64,000 nucleotides of DNA from an uncultured Spirochaetales bacterium (GTDB taxonomy: Bacteria > Spirochaetota > Spirochaetia > Sphaerochaetales > Sphaerochaetaceae), in the NCBI GenBank assembly GCA_944392695.1, contig CALXXN010000002.1:124001-188000 (forward strand). Reading direction: 5' to 3'. The position numbers and the translations under genes are program-made. Positions 15,400-24,337 of this stretch are shown one piece after another; the stretch's first letter is position 1, and each line of letters begins with the position of its first letter. Below the pieces are notes generated by a model. That model did no database searches and had not been told where the DNA came from. It was given only the letters and a program-made list of their open reading frames with translations.

Positions 15400-17481
15400 A
15401 TGAGGAAAAGCACTCTCGCACTTTTTGCAGCCCTGGCCATCCTGGCCTGCCTCTTATGCATCAGCTGCCAGGACAGTGCCGACACGGCCGACCTGCGTGT
15501 CACACTTGATGACACGAGCCGCACGCTCAGCCCCAAGGATCCCGACTTCGAAATCTCATCCTACTTCGTCACCTGCACGGACACGAACGGGGAAAGCAAG
15601 GCACAGGTGACCAGCTACCGTACCAGCTTCGTGATCCAGGGCCTGCCCATAGGTGGCTACACATTGACAGCCTATGGTCGTAATGCCCAGGGTGAGGACA
15701 TTGTCAAAGGCTCGACGGAGTTCAACCTCAGCAGGACGAACACCAGTGCCACGATCGCCCTTTCCGAGATGATCGGGGAAGGCCATATCGACCTGACCTT
15801 CGAGTGGGATGCATCCCTGACAATGGATCCAAGCGTCTTGGTCACACTCAGCCCACGTGACAGCAAGAGCACTGACGAGATCGTGATGGAGCTCACAGCC
15901 ACTGACGGGACTGCGGTCTTCACCCAGAACGACCTGCCTTCTGGCTCCTACACGCTCAAGGCGGAGCTCTTCGATGGAAGCGTCAAGGTCGCAGGTTTTG
16001 TCGAGGCCGTGAGGATCAGCGACAAGGCGACGGTAAGCGAGGTGATCAGCTTCAACCTGGATGAGCTTCCAGACTCCTATGGGCAGATCACACTGAAGAA
16101 CAACGCTGGCGTTCCCGTCAGCTGCACGATAGATGGTTTTCCATCGAACTGGACTGTCGCCGCCCAGGAAGATGTGACAGTCAGCCTCGAAACAGGCTCG
16201 CTTGAAGAGGAATCAATCAAGGTCGAATGGTATCTCGATGGGGAGAAGATCGGCACTTCGACCCAGGTGACGTTCTCAGCAGAGCCAGGCCAGCACCGCC
16301 TCGATGTCGTCGCATCTACAGACAAGCTCGGCTCTACAGGTTCCACCAGTGTCAAATTCGAAGCCGCCCTGCTCAAGAGTGTCGGACAGCCTGTGCTTGG
16401 GAGCATTGTGACAACCGGCGACCAGGGGATCACGCTCTCCAAGGACAACATCGTGACCTTCCTGCATGATGGACGTGTGGCAATCGCCGACAATGGGGCC
16501 AACAAGCTGTACATCTGCTCGATTGTCAAGAACAGCCTGGATGTCGAGTTCACAACCGACCTGACCTACGATGTTTCGCACATGAGCGCCCTGCCTAATG
16601 ATTACAAGGTCGCCATCGCAGACCGCACGACGATGCAGCTGAGGACCTTCACCTACAATGCCAACACGCCCACCCTTGTCGCTGACAAGTCGAACGAATC
16701 CTTCCTCATGCAGGATACAGGCATGAAGTGGTCCAAGGTCTACGCCTTGATGGATCATGCGGAATGGTCAAGGTATGAAGACCACATGGTCATGGTCGGC
16801 ATGGTCTACAACTCGAACAAGGCGGACAGCAACCATTCGAATGCGATCGGCTATGTCGACTACCTGGGCGACATCAAGAACGGGCATGGACAGTACCTCG
16901 ACTACAGCATGGAGGACAATGAGTTCGAACTCGTCACGACCTCCCCGCTCGACGATGAAGTCATACTCTGGGACAACGAGACCTCCCAGCTCAACGCCTG
17001 GTACTACTATGACAATGGGACTGGAGGCGGTGCGATGTACATCAAAGGCGACCTTCCCGGGCTCAAGCCAAGTGCGATCTGCTCGCTGCCTTCCGTGGAT
17101 ACAGGTGTCTGCAGGGTCGTAATGGCCATTGGTGACAGCTTCCGCTTCTTCGAAGCCGACAGGGATGACAGGATGAACGACACCGCCTTCCATGAAGTCA
17201 CATCAGAAGCGGTCGACCGCTCAAGCCTGGATGGCTCTGACCTCGATACGGCTTTCATGGTGCTCAGCCGCGACCTGCGCTTCCTCTACGCCTTCAACAG
17301 CGGGGACTCAAGCATCTCGACCTATGAGGTCACGGAAGATGGACGTCTGAGCTACGTCGACAGGACCCAGCTCGACTGGGCGGCCAGTGACGCCAGGATC
17401 TCCAGGAACGGAGAGTACATGGTCGTCACAACAGATGAGCAGCCCGAAATCGCCATCATGAGGATCCGCGTATCTGAATGA
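15400..17481 (+). CDS. Large surface lipoprotein with beta-sandwich and beta-propeller-like parts
   Basis: 693 residues; family not recognised. The signal peptide ends in ISC, giving a lipidated Cys23 with a slightly atypical lipobox, which spirochaetes tolerate. Residues about 30-330 look like three or four Ig/Big-type beta sandwiches (repeated SGSYTLKAELFDG, GQITLKNNAGVPVSC themes). Residues about 360-693 have repeated short beta units (VAIADNGANKLYICSI, YLGDIKNG, FLYAFNSGDSSISTYEV), suggesting a beta-propeller. A surface-binding or sensing role is likely. The ribosome site AAGGAGG is unusually far from the ATG; a perfect GGTGCC/GGCACC hairpin lies between them. Confidence 0.7.
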   Translation: MRKSTLALFAALAILACLLCISCQDSADTADLRVTLDDTSRTLSPKDPDFEISSYFVTCTDTNGESKAQVTSYRTSFVIQGLPIGGYTLTAYGRNAQGEDIVKGSTEFNLSRTNTSATIALSEMIGEGHIDLTFEWDASLTMDPSVLVTLSPRDSKSTDEIVMELTATDGTAVFTQNDLPSGSYTLKAELFDGSVKVAGFVEAVRISDKATVSEVISFNLDELPDSYGQITLKNNAGVPVSCTIDGFPSNWTVAAQEDVTVSLETGSLEEESIKVEWYLDGEKIGTSTQVTFSAEPGQHRLDVVASTDKLGSTGSTSVKFEAALLKSVGQPVLGSIVTTGDQGITLSKDNIVTFLHDGRVAIADNGANKLYICSIVKNSLDVEFTTDLTYDVSHMSALPNDYKVAIADRTTMQLRTFTYNANTPTLVADKSNESFLMQDTGMKWSKVYALMDHAEWSRYEDHMVMVGMVYNSNKADSNHSNAIGYVDYLGDIKNGHGQYLDYSMEDNEFELVTTSPLDDEVILWDNETSQLNAWYYYDNGTGGGAMYIKGDLPGLKPSAICSLPSVDTGVCRVVMAIGDSFRFFEADRDDRMNDTAFHEVTSEAVDRSSLDGSDLDTAFMVLSRDLRFLYAFNSGDSSISTYEVTEDGRLSYVDRTQLDWAASDARISRNGEYMVVTTDEQPEIAIMRIRVSE

Positions 17482-17509
17482 CAGGCGCTCCTGAAAGACC
17501 CACCTATGC

Positions 17510-17533
17510 TCCCCGGGCTCCGGCCTGGGGGGA
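17510..17533. terminator. G/C-rich hairpin between lipoprotein and trkH genes
   Basis: TCCCC-GGG and CCT-GGGG(GG)A can pair around CTCCGG. No T run follows, so it is only a possible bidirectional terminator for these convergent genes. Confidence 0.4.
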
Positions 17534-17581
17534 TCTTCATCCAATGCAGGAGATGGTCAAACGTCAGGAACGTCCTTGGAA

Positions 17582-19036
17582 TCAGCGCTTCCAGAAACTC
17601 TTGGTGAAAAGGGCGTAGACCGTGAAGAGCTCCAGACGGCCAACCAGCATCAGGAAGGAGAAGACCCATAGCGCCCAGTCTGGGTAGACGGCGAAGGTGA
17701 AGTTGATGCCTATGCCTCCAAGGCCTATGCCTATATTGCCAAGGCAGAGGATGACAGAGGTCACAGTCGTGATGAAATCCTGGTCGCACAGCGCTATGAT
17801 CCCGCACCCGATGAAGAAGGTCATCATGTAGCAGGCAAGGAAGCCACCAATCCCCTGCGCGGCCTCATTGTCGTACTGGTCCTCACCAAGCGTGAGGGGC
17901 TGGATGATGTTCGGGTGGATGCGGCGGCGGATCGCATTGAGGCCCATCTTCGCACCCAGGGCGATACGCACGACCTTTGGACCGCCACCAGCCGATCCGG
18001 CACAGCCTCCGATGAAAAGCGTGATGAAGAGGATCATCTGGGAAAAAAGCGGCCAGACATTGTAATCAGTGGCACTGAAGCCAGTGGTCGTCATCATGGA
18101 GACGACGTGGAACGCAGCCTCCCTCAAGGCATCACCGAAACCGGTGTAGATCCCCCGTGCGAAGAGTTGCAAGGCGATCAGGAGCGAGAAGATCACGACC
18201 AGCCAGGCGTAGACCCTGAATTCCCCATCCTTGGCCATCTTCTTCACCTGCCCCTTCAGGATGAAGAAGTAAAGTGAGAAGTTCGCACCGGCGAGGAACA
18301 TGAAGATGATACAGACCCACTCGATATAAGGGCTGTTGTAGGCTCCGATCGATACATTCATGGGTGCGAAGCCTGCCGCGCCCATGGTGCCGAACATGAC
18401 AGTGAAGGCATGATACCAGTTGAGGCCGCCAAGCATCAGGAGGACGACCTGCACCAGGGAGATTCCTATATAGATGCCCCACAGCGACATGGCGGTACGG
18501 CGGATCGTCGGTGTCAGCTTCGACTTCGTCGGCCCGACGCTCTCAGCGCCTACAAGGGCATTGCCCTTGAAACCGAAGATGGGCAGGACGGCGACGAAGA
18601 GGACGACGACACCCATGCCTCCAAGCCAGTTCGTCATGCCACGCCAGAAGATGATCGACTGTTCGATGATCTCGATGTCCGGCATCGCCGTGGCACCTGT
18701 CGTCGTGAAACCTGACATGATCTCGAAATAACACTGGGCGAAGGAGCCCATGCTATGGGAGAAATAAAGTGGCAACGCACCGAAGAACGTCATCAAGACC
18801 CAGGTGAGGGTGACGATGAGCATCGACTCCTTCGTACCTATGCTCATATCCTTGTGCTTGCGTGTCATGACTATGACAGCAAGGCTGAAGGCGAGTATCA
18901 AGGCTATGGTCAAGGCGAAGGCCCCGAGCGCCCTGTACTCCCCATTGCATACAGCGATCACAGCAGGTATGAGGAGGATCATGGCGATGAAGACCATGAT
19001 ATACGCAAGAAAGCGGAATACTGATGTGAAGCTCAT
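17582..19036 (-). CDS. trkH: Trk/Ktr potassium uptake membrane protein
   Basis: 484 residues of a K+ channel-like transporter with four pore repeats. Visible selectivity loops are SGFTTTGATAMPD, FGTMGAAGFAPMN, SMMTTTGFSATDYN and GGCAGSAGGGPKVVR. It conducts K+ inward across the cytoplasmic membrane and is gated by a TrkA-type ring. Its ATG overlaps the stop of trkA by four bases, so the two subunits are made together. The overall length and the two extra N-terminal helices favour TrkH over KtrB. Confidence 0.93.
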   Translation of the reverse strand: MSFTSVFRFLAYIMVFIAMILLIPAVIAVCNGEYRALGAFALTIALILAFSLAVIVMTRKHKDMSIGTKESMLIVTLTWVLMTFFGALPLYFSHSMGSFAQCYFEIMSGFTTTGATAMPDIEIIEQSIIFWRGMTNWLGGMGVVVLFVAVLPIFGFKGNALVGAESVGPTKSKLTPTIRRTAMSLWGIYIGISLVQVVLLMLGGLNWYHAFTVMFGTMGAAGFAPMNVSIGAYNSPYIEWVCIIFMFLAGANFSLYFFILKGQVKKMAKDGEFRVYAWLVVIFSLLIALQLFARGIYTGFGDALREAAFHVVSMMTTTGFSATDYNVWPLFSQMILFITLFIGGCAGSAGGGPKVVRIALGAKMGLNAIRRRIHPNIIQPLTLGEDQYDNEAAQGIGGFLACYMMTFFIGCGIIALCDQDFITTVTSVILCLGNIGIGLGGIGINFTFAVYPDWALWVFSFLMLVGRLELFTVYALFTKSFWKR

Positions 19037-20388
19037 GTCAGGAGGTCCTCGACATAGGCGTAGTTCGAATGGGCCGCACTGATCAGCAGCGTGTCCCCTG
19101 CCTCGATCTGGTAGTTGCCATCGGGAATGATGTTGTCATCACCACCAACCTTCTTGACACCAGCTATGGTCAGCTTGCCCCTGAAATCGATGTCCTTCAG
19201 TTTCCTGCCGACGTACTTGAAATCAGGTGGGACCTCGTACTCATAGACCTCGATCTGGCCATCGAAGAGCGAGTGCAGGCTCTGGATCCTGCCACCACGC
19301 AGGTAACGGACGATCGCATCGACCGTCACGTTCGTTGTCGATACGACACCATCGATGTCCATGGCTTCAGCAAGGGCTATGTAGCTGTTGTTGGTCTTGA
19401 TCAAGGCCACCGCCCTCTTGGTGCCCAGGCGCTTGGCGTAACTCGCCGCGATGATGTTGAGCTCATCGTTGTCAGTCACTGAGACAAGGACATCGCTCTG
19501 GTAAATCCTCTCCTCCTCCCAGAAACCCTCATCGGTGATCGCGCCATTGAGCACCATGATGTCGGCATAGTCCCTGGCGAAGCGCTCACAAGTGGACAGG
19601 TCCTTTTCGACCAGCGTCACATTGCGCCTCATGTCGGCTTCCATAGAGGCCAGGATGAAACGTGTGATCCTCGTCCCGCCGACGAGGACGATCTTCCGGA
19701 TCTTGGAGTCCTTGAGGTTCGAGAGCTTGGAATAGATCTCACTCGATTCGTCATCATCGACGATGAGCGCGATCTCATCGCCTTCCCTGAGTATGGTGTC
19801 ACCAAAGGGGGTGAAGGCCTTGCCGCGGCGGCGCACACCGGTGACGACGAAGCGCCCTGGGATGTCCTTGCGGACCTGGGCGAGTGACTTGCCGTCGAAT
19901 ATGCCACCCTTTTCGATATGCCGTGTGAACATCAGGAACTGCGCATATGGGAAGTATTCGAAGTCACGGAAGATGCCCGTCTCGATGATGCCGACAATCC
20001 TTTCCGCGGTCTCCTGCTCCGGGTTGACGATATGGCTTATGCCCAGGATGTCACCCCTCAGGTCACCACCAAGGTAGCTTATGCTGCGGATCGCGGCCAC
20101 TGTCATGCCGACATCCTTGAAGGCTGATGCGACTATGCCGCAGGCGACAAGGTTGGTCTCATCACTGTCAGTGACGGCGATGACCGCCTCAGCCCCTTCC
20201 ACGCCGGCGTCCCTCAATGTGTCGATATCAGTCGCAGAACCACATACGGTAAGACAGTCCAGCTTGGAATTCGCGGCAGCACACCGGTCGCTGCTGCTGT
20301 CAATGAAGACAACAGATTTCTTCTCGTCGATCAGGTGCTTTGCAAGCCTCAAGCCACGTCGTCCAGCACCAAGGATTATGACTCTCAT
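19033..20388 (-). CDS. trkA: Trk system NAD-binding regulatory subunit
   Basis: 451 residues: two RCK (TrkA-N plus TrkA-C) units in tandem. The first Rossmann motif is intact (VIILGAGRRGLRLAKHL, Asp at the end of the second strand in VVFIDSSSD). The second (KIVLVGGTRITRFI) has lost the GxGxxG pattern, so nucleotide binding there may be weak, as in other TrkA proteins. It forms the cytoplasmic gating ring for TrkH. GAGGAGG precedes the ATG. It is the first gene of the trkA-trkH pair. Confidence 0.93.
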   Translation of the reverse strand: MRVIILGAGRRGLRLAKHLIDEKKSVVFIDSSSDRCAAANSKLDCLTVCGSATDIDTLRDAGVEGAEAVIAVTDSDETNLVACGIVASAFKDVGMTVAAIRSISYLGGDLRGDILGISHIVNPEQETAERIVGIIETGIFRDFEYFPYAQFLMFTRHIEKGGIFDGKSLAQVRKDIPGRFVVTGVRRRGKAFTPFGDTILREGDEIALIVDDDESSEIYSKLSNLKDSKIRKIVLVGGTRITRFILASMEADMRRNVTLVEKDLSTCERFARDYADIMVLNGAITDEGFWEEERIYQSDVLVSVTDNDELNIIAASYAKRLGTKRAVALIKTNNSYIALAEAMDIDGVVSTTNVTVDAIVRYLRGGRIQSLHSLFDGQIEVYEYEVPPDFKYVGRKLKDIDFRGKLTIAGVKKVGGDDNIIPDGNYQIEAGDTLLISAAHSNYAYVEDLLT

Positions 20389-20442
20389 GAATCCTCCTCA
20401 AAGCTGTCTAGATGCTACTCCAGAGCATATGCTAAATCAACA

Positions 20443-20469
20443 GGGATGCTGGCAAATTAGCAGCATCCC
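20443..20469 (-). terminator. Inverted repeat between the E1 and trkA genes
   Basis: A perfect 9-bp repeat GGGATGCTG/CAGCATCCC around 9 bases; on the minus strand TGTTGATTT follows. Either a terminator for the upstream E1 gene or an operator for trkA. Confidence 0.5.
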
Positions 20470-20517
20470 AACTACAAACACTTGTCACATAATGGATTCA
20501 GCAGACCACCCACTCTT

Positions 20518-20551
20518 CCTTCCATGGCAGGCTTTTGCCATACATGGAAGG
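20518..20551 (-). terminator. Hairpin just downstream of the E1 gene
   Basis: CCTTCCATG and CATGGAAGG form a perfect 9-bp stem around 16 bases, 21 bases past the E1 stop. No T tract, so it may protect the mRNA 3' end rather than terminate. Confidence 0.4.
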
Positions 20552-20571
20552 TCTTTGCCATCACCCTGGTC

Positions 20572-22503
20572 CTAGATTGATGAGACCAGGGATGCGACTT
20601 CGTCGACCTGGGGGCAGAGGATTTCCTCGAGGTCCCTTGAGAATGGAGTCGGCCAGTCCTTGCCCGAGACGATCCGCACAGGCGCCTTGAGGGAGGACAT
20701 GATGGCCTCATCAGAAGCGGCAAGGGCTGCGATAGAGGCCCCTACCGATCCTGCAAGAGGCGTGTCCTGGACAATGACCAGGCGGCCTGTCTTCAGGACC
20801 GAGGTCCTGACCGCCTGCCAGTCCAGGGGCTGGATCGTGCACAGGTCGATGTGCTCGACAGGCCGCTTCACATCAGCCAAGGCACGGCGGCAGGTGAGAG
20901 TGGCCCTGGAATAGGAGACCAAGGTCACCTCATCACCTTCGCACAGCAGCTGGGCCTTGCCAATCGGGAAGGACGAGAGGGCGTCACCACACTCCCCCAT
21001 CGTGGAATAAAGGGCCTTGTGTTCACAGAAGAGCACTGGACCGGGGTCCGCAGCGGCGGCTTTCAGCAGGGCCTTCGCTGTGAAGGGGTCCGAGGGGCAG
21101 ACGATCTTCAAGCCAGGTATGCCGAGGAACATGGTCTCAAGACTCTGGGTGTGCTGGCTCCCATGCCCGGTGCCAGAACCCATCGGGGCACGCAGGACCA
21201 TGGGACAGTCCAGCTGGCCCGCGCTCATGTAGCGCAGCTTGGCCGCATGGTTCACCAGCGGATCAGAGGCAAGGGTCGCGAAGTCACCATACATGATCTC
21301 CACAACCGGGTGCTCACCCATGGCGGCGGCGCCTACGGCCATGCCGATGAAGCCCTCCTCGCTCACGGGCGTCTCCAGCACCTGGCCGGGGAAATGCTCC
21401 CACAGCCCCTTGGTGACAGAGAAGCAGCCACCATAGAGCCCCACATCCTCACCTATCAAGGTGGCTCGGGGGTCCGATGCGAGTATGTCTGCAAGAGCCT
21501 CCCTGATGGCATCACGGTAGCTGGCAGGATGCAGGCCGCTCCGACGCACTGGAACAGCGGGGCTTGGTGCGTATACATAGGCGTCCAAGGCCTCTGGGGG
21601 GAGGATCTCATCCCTATGTTCCCAGGCCTGCTTCCAGGCCTCGTCGACCTTGGCTTCCTCCTCCTGGCGCAGCCTCCTGACCTCTGTCTTGGAGTACGAC
21701 AGCTTTGAGCACAGGCGGGATACAGGGTCCTTCGCCTTCCAGGCGGCCTCCTCTTCCTGCCCCCTGTAGGCCAGCCGGTCCGACTTGCTGTGGCCACACA
21801 GCCTGTAGGTGTCGACCTCGACGAAGACAGGCTCGTCATGTTCCACTATCCAGGAACGGGCACGGCGCACGGTGTCATGCACTGCCTGGTAGTCGTTGCC
21901 ATCGGCCTTGAAGGACTTCATCGAGTAGCCTGCGGCACGTGAGGAGATGTCGGGTGTCGAGATCATCCTGGCCGCCGAAGCCGACATGCCGTAGTGGTTG
22001 TTCTCACAGTAGAACATCAATGGAAGTGACCAGACCGAGGCGAGGTTCATGCACTCGTGCACGACCCCACGGCTCGTAGCCCCGTCGCCCATTATCGCAA
22101 CGGCGATCCCAGGCCTGCCCTGGCGGGAAAGGGCGAAGGCGATCCCCATGGCCAAGGCGACCGAGGAGCCCACGATGGCAGATGAGCCGAAGTTGTGGTG
22201 TTCCACATCGGTCATGTGCATCGAACCACCCAGGCCCTTGCAAAGGCCACGTGATGAACCAAGCAGCTCGCTGAACATCGCAGCGAGGTCAGACCCACTT
22301 GCTATGTTGAAACCATGGCAACGATGGGTCGGGACGATCCAGTCATCGTCCTCAAGCGCCAGGCAGAGCCCTGTATGGCTCGCCTCCTGTCCAATGTTCA
22401 GATGTGTCGTGCCGTATAACACACCCTCATCGAAGAGGCCCTGCAGCTTCTCCTCGAAAAGGCGTGAACGCATCATCAGACGGCACACGTCTTCGTCATT
22501 CAT
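20572..22503 (-). CDS. Fused alpha-beta E1 2-oxoacid (pyruvate/acetoin-type) dehydrogenase
   Basis: 643 residues. Residues 1 to about 320 are the E1-alpha half with the thiamine diphosphate motif GDGATSRGVVHE ... ENNHYGMS and the phosphorylation-loop region YRLCGHSKSD. Residues about 330-643 are the E1-beta half (IGEDVGLYGG, ETPVSEEGFIGMAVGAA, CSQ-like GTGHGSQHTQS, TIQPLDW). It decarboxylates a 2-oxoacid and passes the acyl group to a lipoyl carrier. No E2, E3 or lipoyl gene lies nearby. The ATG at 22503 is supported by GGAGGAG. Substrate is uncertain: pyruvate, acetoin and branched-chain acids are all possible. Confidence 0.88.
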   Translation of the reverse strand: MNDEDVCRLMMRSRLFEEKLQGLFDEGVLYGTTHLNIGQEASHTGLCLALEDDDWIVPTHRCHGFNIASGSDLAAMFSELLGSSRGLCKGLGGSMHMTDVEHHNFGSSAIVGSSVALAMGIAFALSRQGRPGIAVAIMGDGATSRGVVHECMNLASVWSLPLMFYCENNHYGMSASAARMISTPDISSRAAGYSMKSFKADGNDYQAVHDTVRRARSWIVEHDEPVFVEVDTYRLCGHSKSDRLAYRGQEEEAAWKAKDPVSRLCSKLSYSKTEVRRLRQEEEAKVDEAWKQAWEHRDEILPPEALDAYVYAPSPAVPVRRSGLHPASYRDAIREALADILASDPRATLIGEDVGLYGGCFSVTKGLWEHFPGQVLETPVSEEGFIGMAVGAAAMGEHPVVEIMYGDFATLASDPLVNHAAKLRYMSAGQLDCPMVLRAPMGSGTGHGSQHTQSLETMFLGIPGLKIVCPSDPFTAKALLKAAAADPGPVLFCEHKALYSTMGECGDALSSFPIGKAQLLCEGDEVTLVSYSRATLTCRRALADVKRPVEHIDLCTIQPLDWQAVRTSVLKTGRLVIVQDTPLAGSVGASIAALAASDEAIMSSLKAPVRIVSGKDWPTPFSRDLEEILCPQVDEVASLVSSI

Positions 22504-22570
22504 CAGCTTCTCCTCCTGGATGTGCAGTCCATGGAAAGCCCTTATCCCCAACACACTCTTGCATCATTAT

Positions 22571-23068
22571 TCAGATGTAGACATGCTCTATCTGTCCCGT
22601 GAAGGACCAGTGGACGTCCTTCTCGCCATAATATTCGTGCGTCATCTCCTTGTCTAGGACAAGACGCTCGTCCATCTCCCTCATGTAGATCTTGCGGCAG
22701 GCGAAGGTCAGGCCGGCTTCCTCGTAGGTCAGGTAGTCCCCGATCCTGCAGGCGGTCAGACCGCTGCCAGCAAGCTTGTCAGTGTCCCTTCCTGAATGGG
22801 AACCACACCAGGCAAGCGTGGATGCCATCTTCGGAGGGAAGAACGATACTGTGAAGAAGGAGGACGACTTCAGGAAGTCGAAGGTGTAGCGGCTCGGCCT
22901 GACATAGACAGTCACGATCGGCCGGTTCCACAGGAAGCCCATGGCCCCCCAGCCCGCGGTCATCAGCGCATCCCGCCCTCCTTGGGACACGGAGATGAGG
23001 AAACCCTCGTCCTGGATCATCGAGAATGGATTGAATTCTAGTTGGTTCAGCATCACTTCCGTCTTCAC
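22571..23068 (-). CDS. Flavin reductase-like domain protein
   Basis: 165 residues, single split-barrel FMN-binding domain of the flavin reductase/FlaRed family: TAGWGAMGFLWNRPIVTVYVRPSRYT then SSFFTVSFF. Such proteins use NAD(P)H to reduce FMN, or bind FMN as electron carriers. GTG 23068 follows AGGAGGT by five bases. It lies 67 bp upstream of the E1 gene on the same strand and may share its transcript; whether they cooperate is unknown. Confidence 0.85.
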   Translation of the reverse strand: MKTEVMLNQLEFNPFSMIQDEGFLISVSQGGRDALMTAGWGAMGFLWNRPIVTVYVRPSRYTFDFLKSSSFFTVSFFPPKMASTLAWCGSHSGRDTDKLAGSGLTACRIGDYLTYEEAGLTFACRKIYMREMDERLVLDKEMTHEYYGEKDVHWSFTGQIEHVYI

Positions 23069-23148
23069 GAGCCACCTCCTTATGTTCCTTCTGGAGAAAT
23101 TCTAGCACAGCCGGACGGGTAATCAAGGGTGAGGCGGGAGGTGCTTCC

Positions 23149-23173
23149 CGAAAGCCCGGCTTTCGCATACAAT
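23149..23173 (+). promoter_or_regulatory. Purine-salvage operon promoter with overlapping palindrome
   Basis: CGAAAGCC-C-GGCTTTCG (23149-23165) is a perfect 8-bp dyad with a one-base centre. TACAAT (23168-23173) is a good -10 box right after it; the -35 box is poor. The dyad would cover the promoter and is a likely operator for a purine-responsive regulator, not seen in this window. Confidence 0.5.
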
Positions 23174-23207
23174 TGCCCCGTCAAAGCCACAAAACACGGA
23201 GAAGCCA

Positions 23208-23771
23208 ATGTCAAAGACCCTGACACTACCTCCACTTACGGAGGACCTGGCACAGGTGCTCGTCGATGCCGCGACGATAGACCGTCGTGTCAACGAGATC
23301 GCAGCTGAGATCAACAGAGACTACCGGGACATAGAGGAACCCTTGCTGCTCATAGGCGTGCTCAAGGGTTCCTTCATTTTCCTTGCGGACCTCTGCCGCC
23401 GCCTGACAATCCCGCATGTCGTCGACTTCATCGCCATCTCATCCTATGGAAGTGGTGGTGCCACCCAGGGCAATGTGCGCCTGTTGATGGACATCAGGGA
23501 GGACATGACCGGACGTGATGTCCTGATCGTCGAGGACATACTCGACAGCGGACACACCCTGGCCTACCTGCAGCGCAACTTCCAGACCCGCGGGGCCAAG
23601 AGCGTGCGCATCGCATCCTTCCTTGACAAGCCGGAGCGCCACAAGGTCGACATCAAGCTCGACTACATGGGCTTCACGATTCCTGATGTCTGGGTGGTCG
23701 GCTACGGCCTGGACTACAAGGAGAAATACAGGACCCTGCCCTACATCGCCGAGATGTACCCAGTGCACTAG
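23208..23771 (+). CDS. hpt: Hypoxanthine phosphoribosyltransferase
   Basis: 187 residues, type I phosphoribosyltransferase. The PRPP loop is VLIVEDILDSGHTLAYL, preceded by LIGVLKGSFIFLADLCR, and the base-binding end has PDVWVVGYGLDYKEKYR. It joins hypoxanthine or guanine to PRPP, giving IMP or GMP. GGAGAAG precedes the ATG. It heads the run hpt, second phosphoribosyltransferase, purA, purB, which converts salvaged bases to AMP. Confidence 0.95.
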   Translation: MSKTLTLPPLTEDLAQVLVDAATIDRRVNEIAAEINRDYRDIEEPLLLIGVLKGSFIFLADLCRRLTIPHVVDFIAISSYGSGGATQGNVRLLMDIREDMTGRDVLIVEDILDSGHTLAYLQRNFQTRGAKSVRIASFLDKPERHKVDIKLDYMGFTIPDVWVVGYGLDYKEKYRTLPYIAEMYPVH

Positions 23772-23788
23772 TTAGGAGAGAGAGATAC

Positions 23789-24337
23789 ATGAGTGACAAG
23801 TTCTATGTCAGCTACAACACGGTCCACAAGCTCGTCAAGGGTCTTGCGGAGAAGATCCTGGCAAGTGGCTTCGACCCTGATGTGATCGTGGCCATCGGAT
23901 CGGGCGGCTTCATACCCGCACGTATCATAAAGACCTTCATCAACCGTCCGATCTACGCGGTCGGCATCTCCTACTACGGCCTGGACAACAAGCACAGGAC
24001 CCATCCGACGAAGATCCAGTGGATCGATGAGGTCGCGGACCAGCTCAAGGGCAAGAAGGTCCTGCTGATCGACGAGGTCGATGACACCAGGGCCACCCTC
24101 GCCTACTGTGTCGGCGAGCTGCTCAGCTACGCCCCTGAGGAGATCGCCGTCCTGGTCCTCCATAACAAGCTCAAGAAGAAGGATGTCGAGTTCCCACCAG
24201 AGATCCTCCGCTATTATCCCGCGATGGAGATCGGGGACCAGTGGATCAAGTATCCTTGGGATGCCGAGGATATCGATGAGCACTGCAGGCTCGAACAGGA
24301 GATGCTCGCAGAGAACAACAAGGAGGCGGCCAGATGA
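23789..24337 (+). CDS. Xanthine/guanine-type phosphoribosyltransferase
   Basis: 182 residues. The PRPP-binding motif is VLLIDEVDDTRATLAYC and an N-terminal IVAIGSGGFIPARII is the pyrophosphate loop. The Trp-containing end (DQWIKYPWDAEDID) resembles yeast Xpt1-like and archaeal Gpt enzymes more than hpt, so guanine or xanthine is a likely substrate. It starts 17 bases after hpt and its stop overlaps the purA ATG by four bases. Confidence 0.85.
   Translation: MSDKFYVSYNTVHKLVKGLAEKILASGFDPDVIVAIGSGGFIPARIIKTFINRPIYAVGISYYGLDNKHRTHPTKIQWIDEVADQLKGKKVLLIDEVDDTRATLAYCVGELLSYAPEEIAVLVLHNKLKKKDVEFPPEILRYYPAMEIGDQWIKYPWDAEDIDEHCRLEQEMLAENNKEAAR

Noticed and set aside
20851-21708. 285-codon plus-strand frame
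   Set aside because: Antisense to the E1 gene, whose thiamine and beta-subunit motifs are clear on the other strand.
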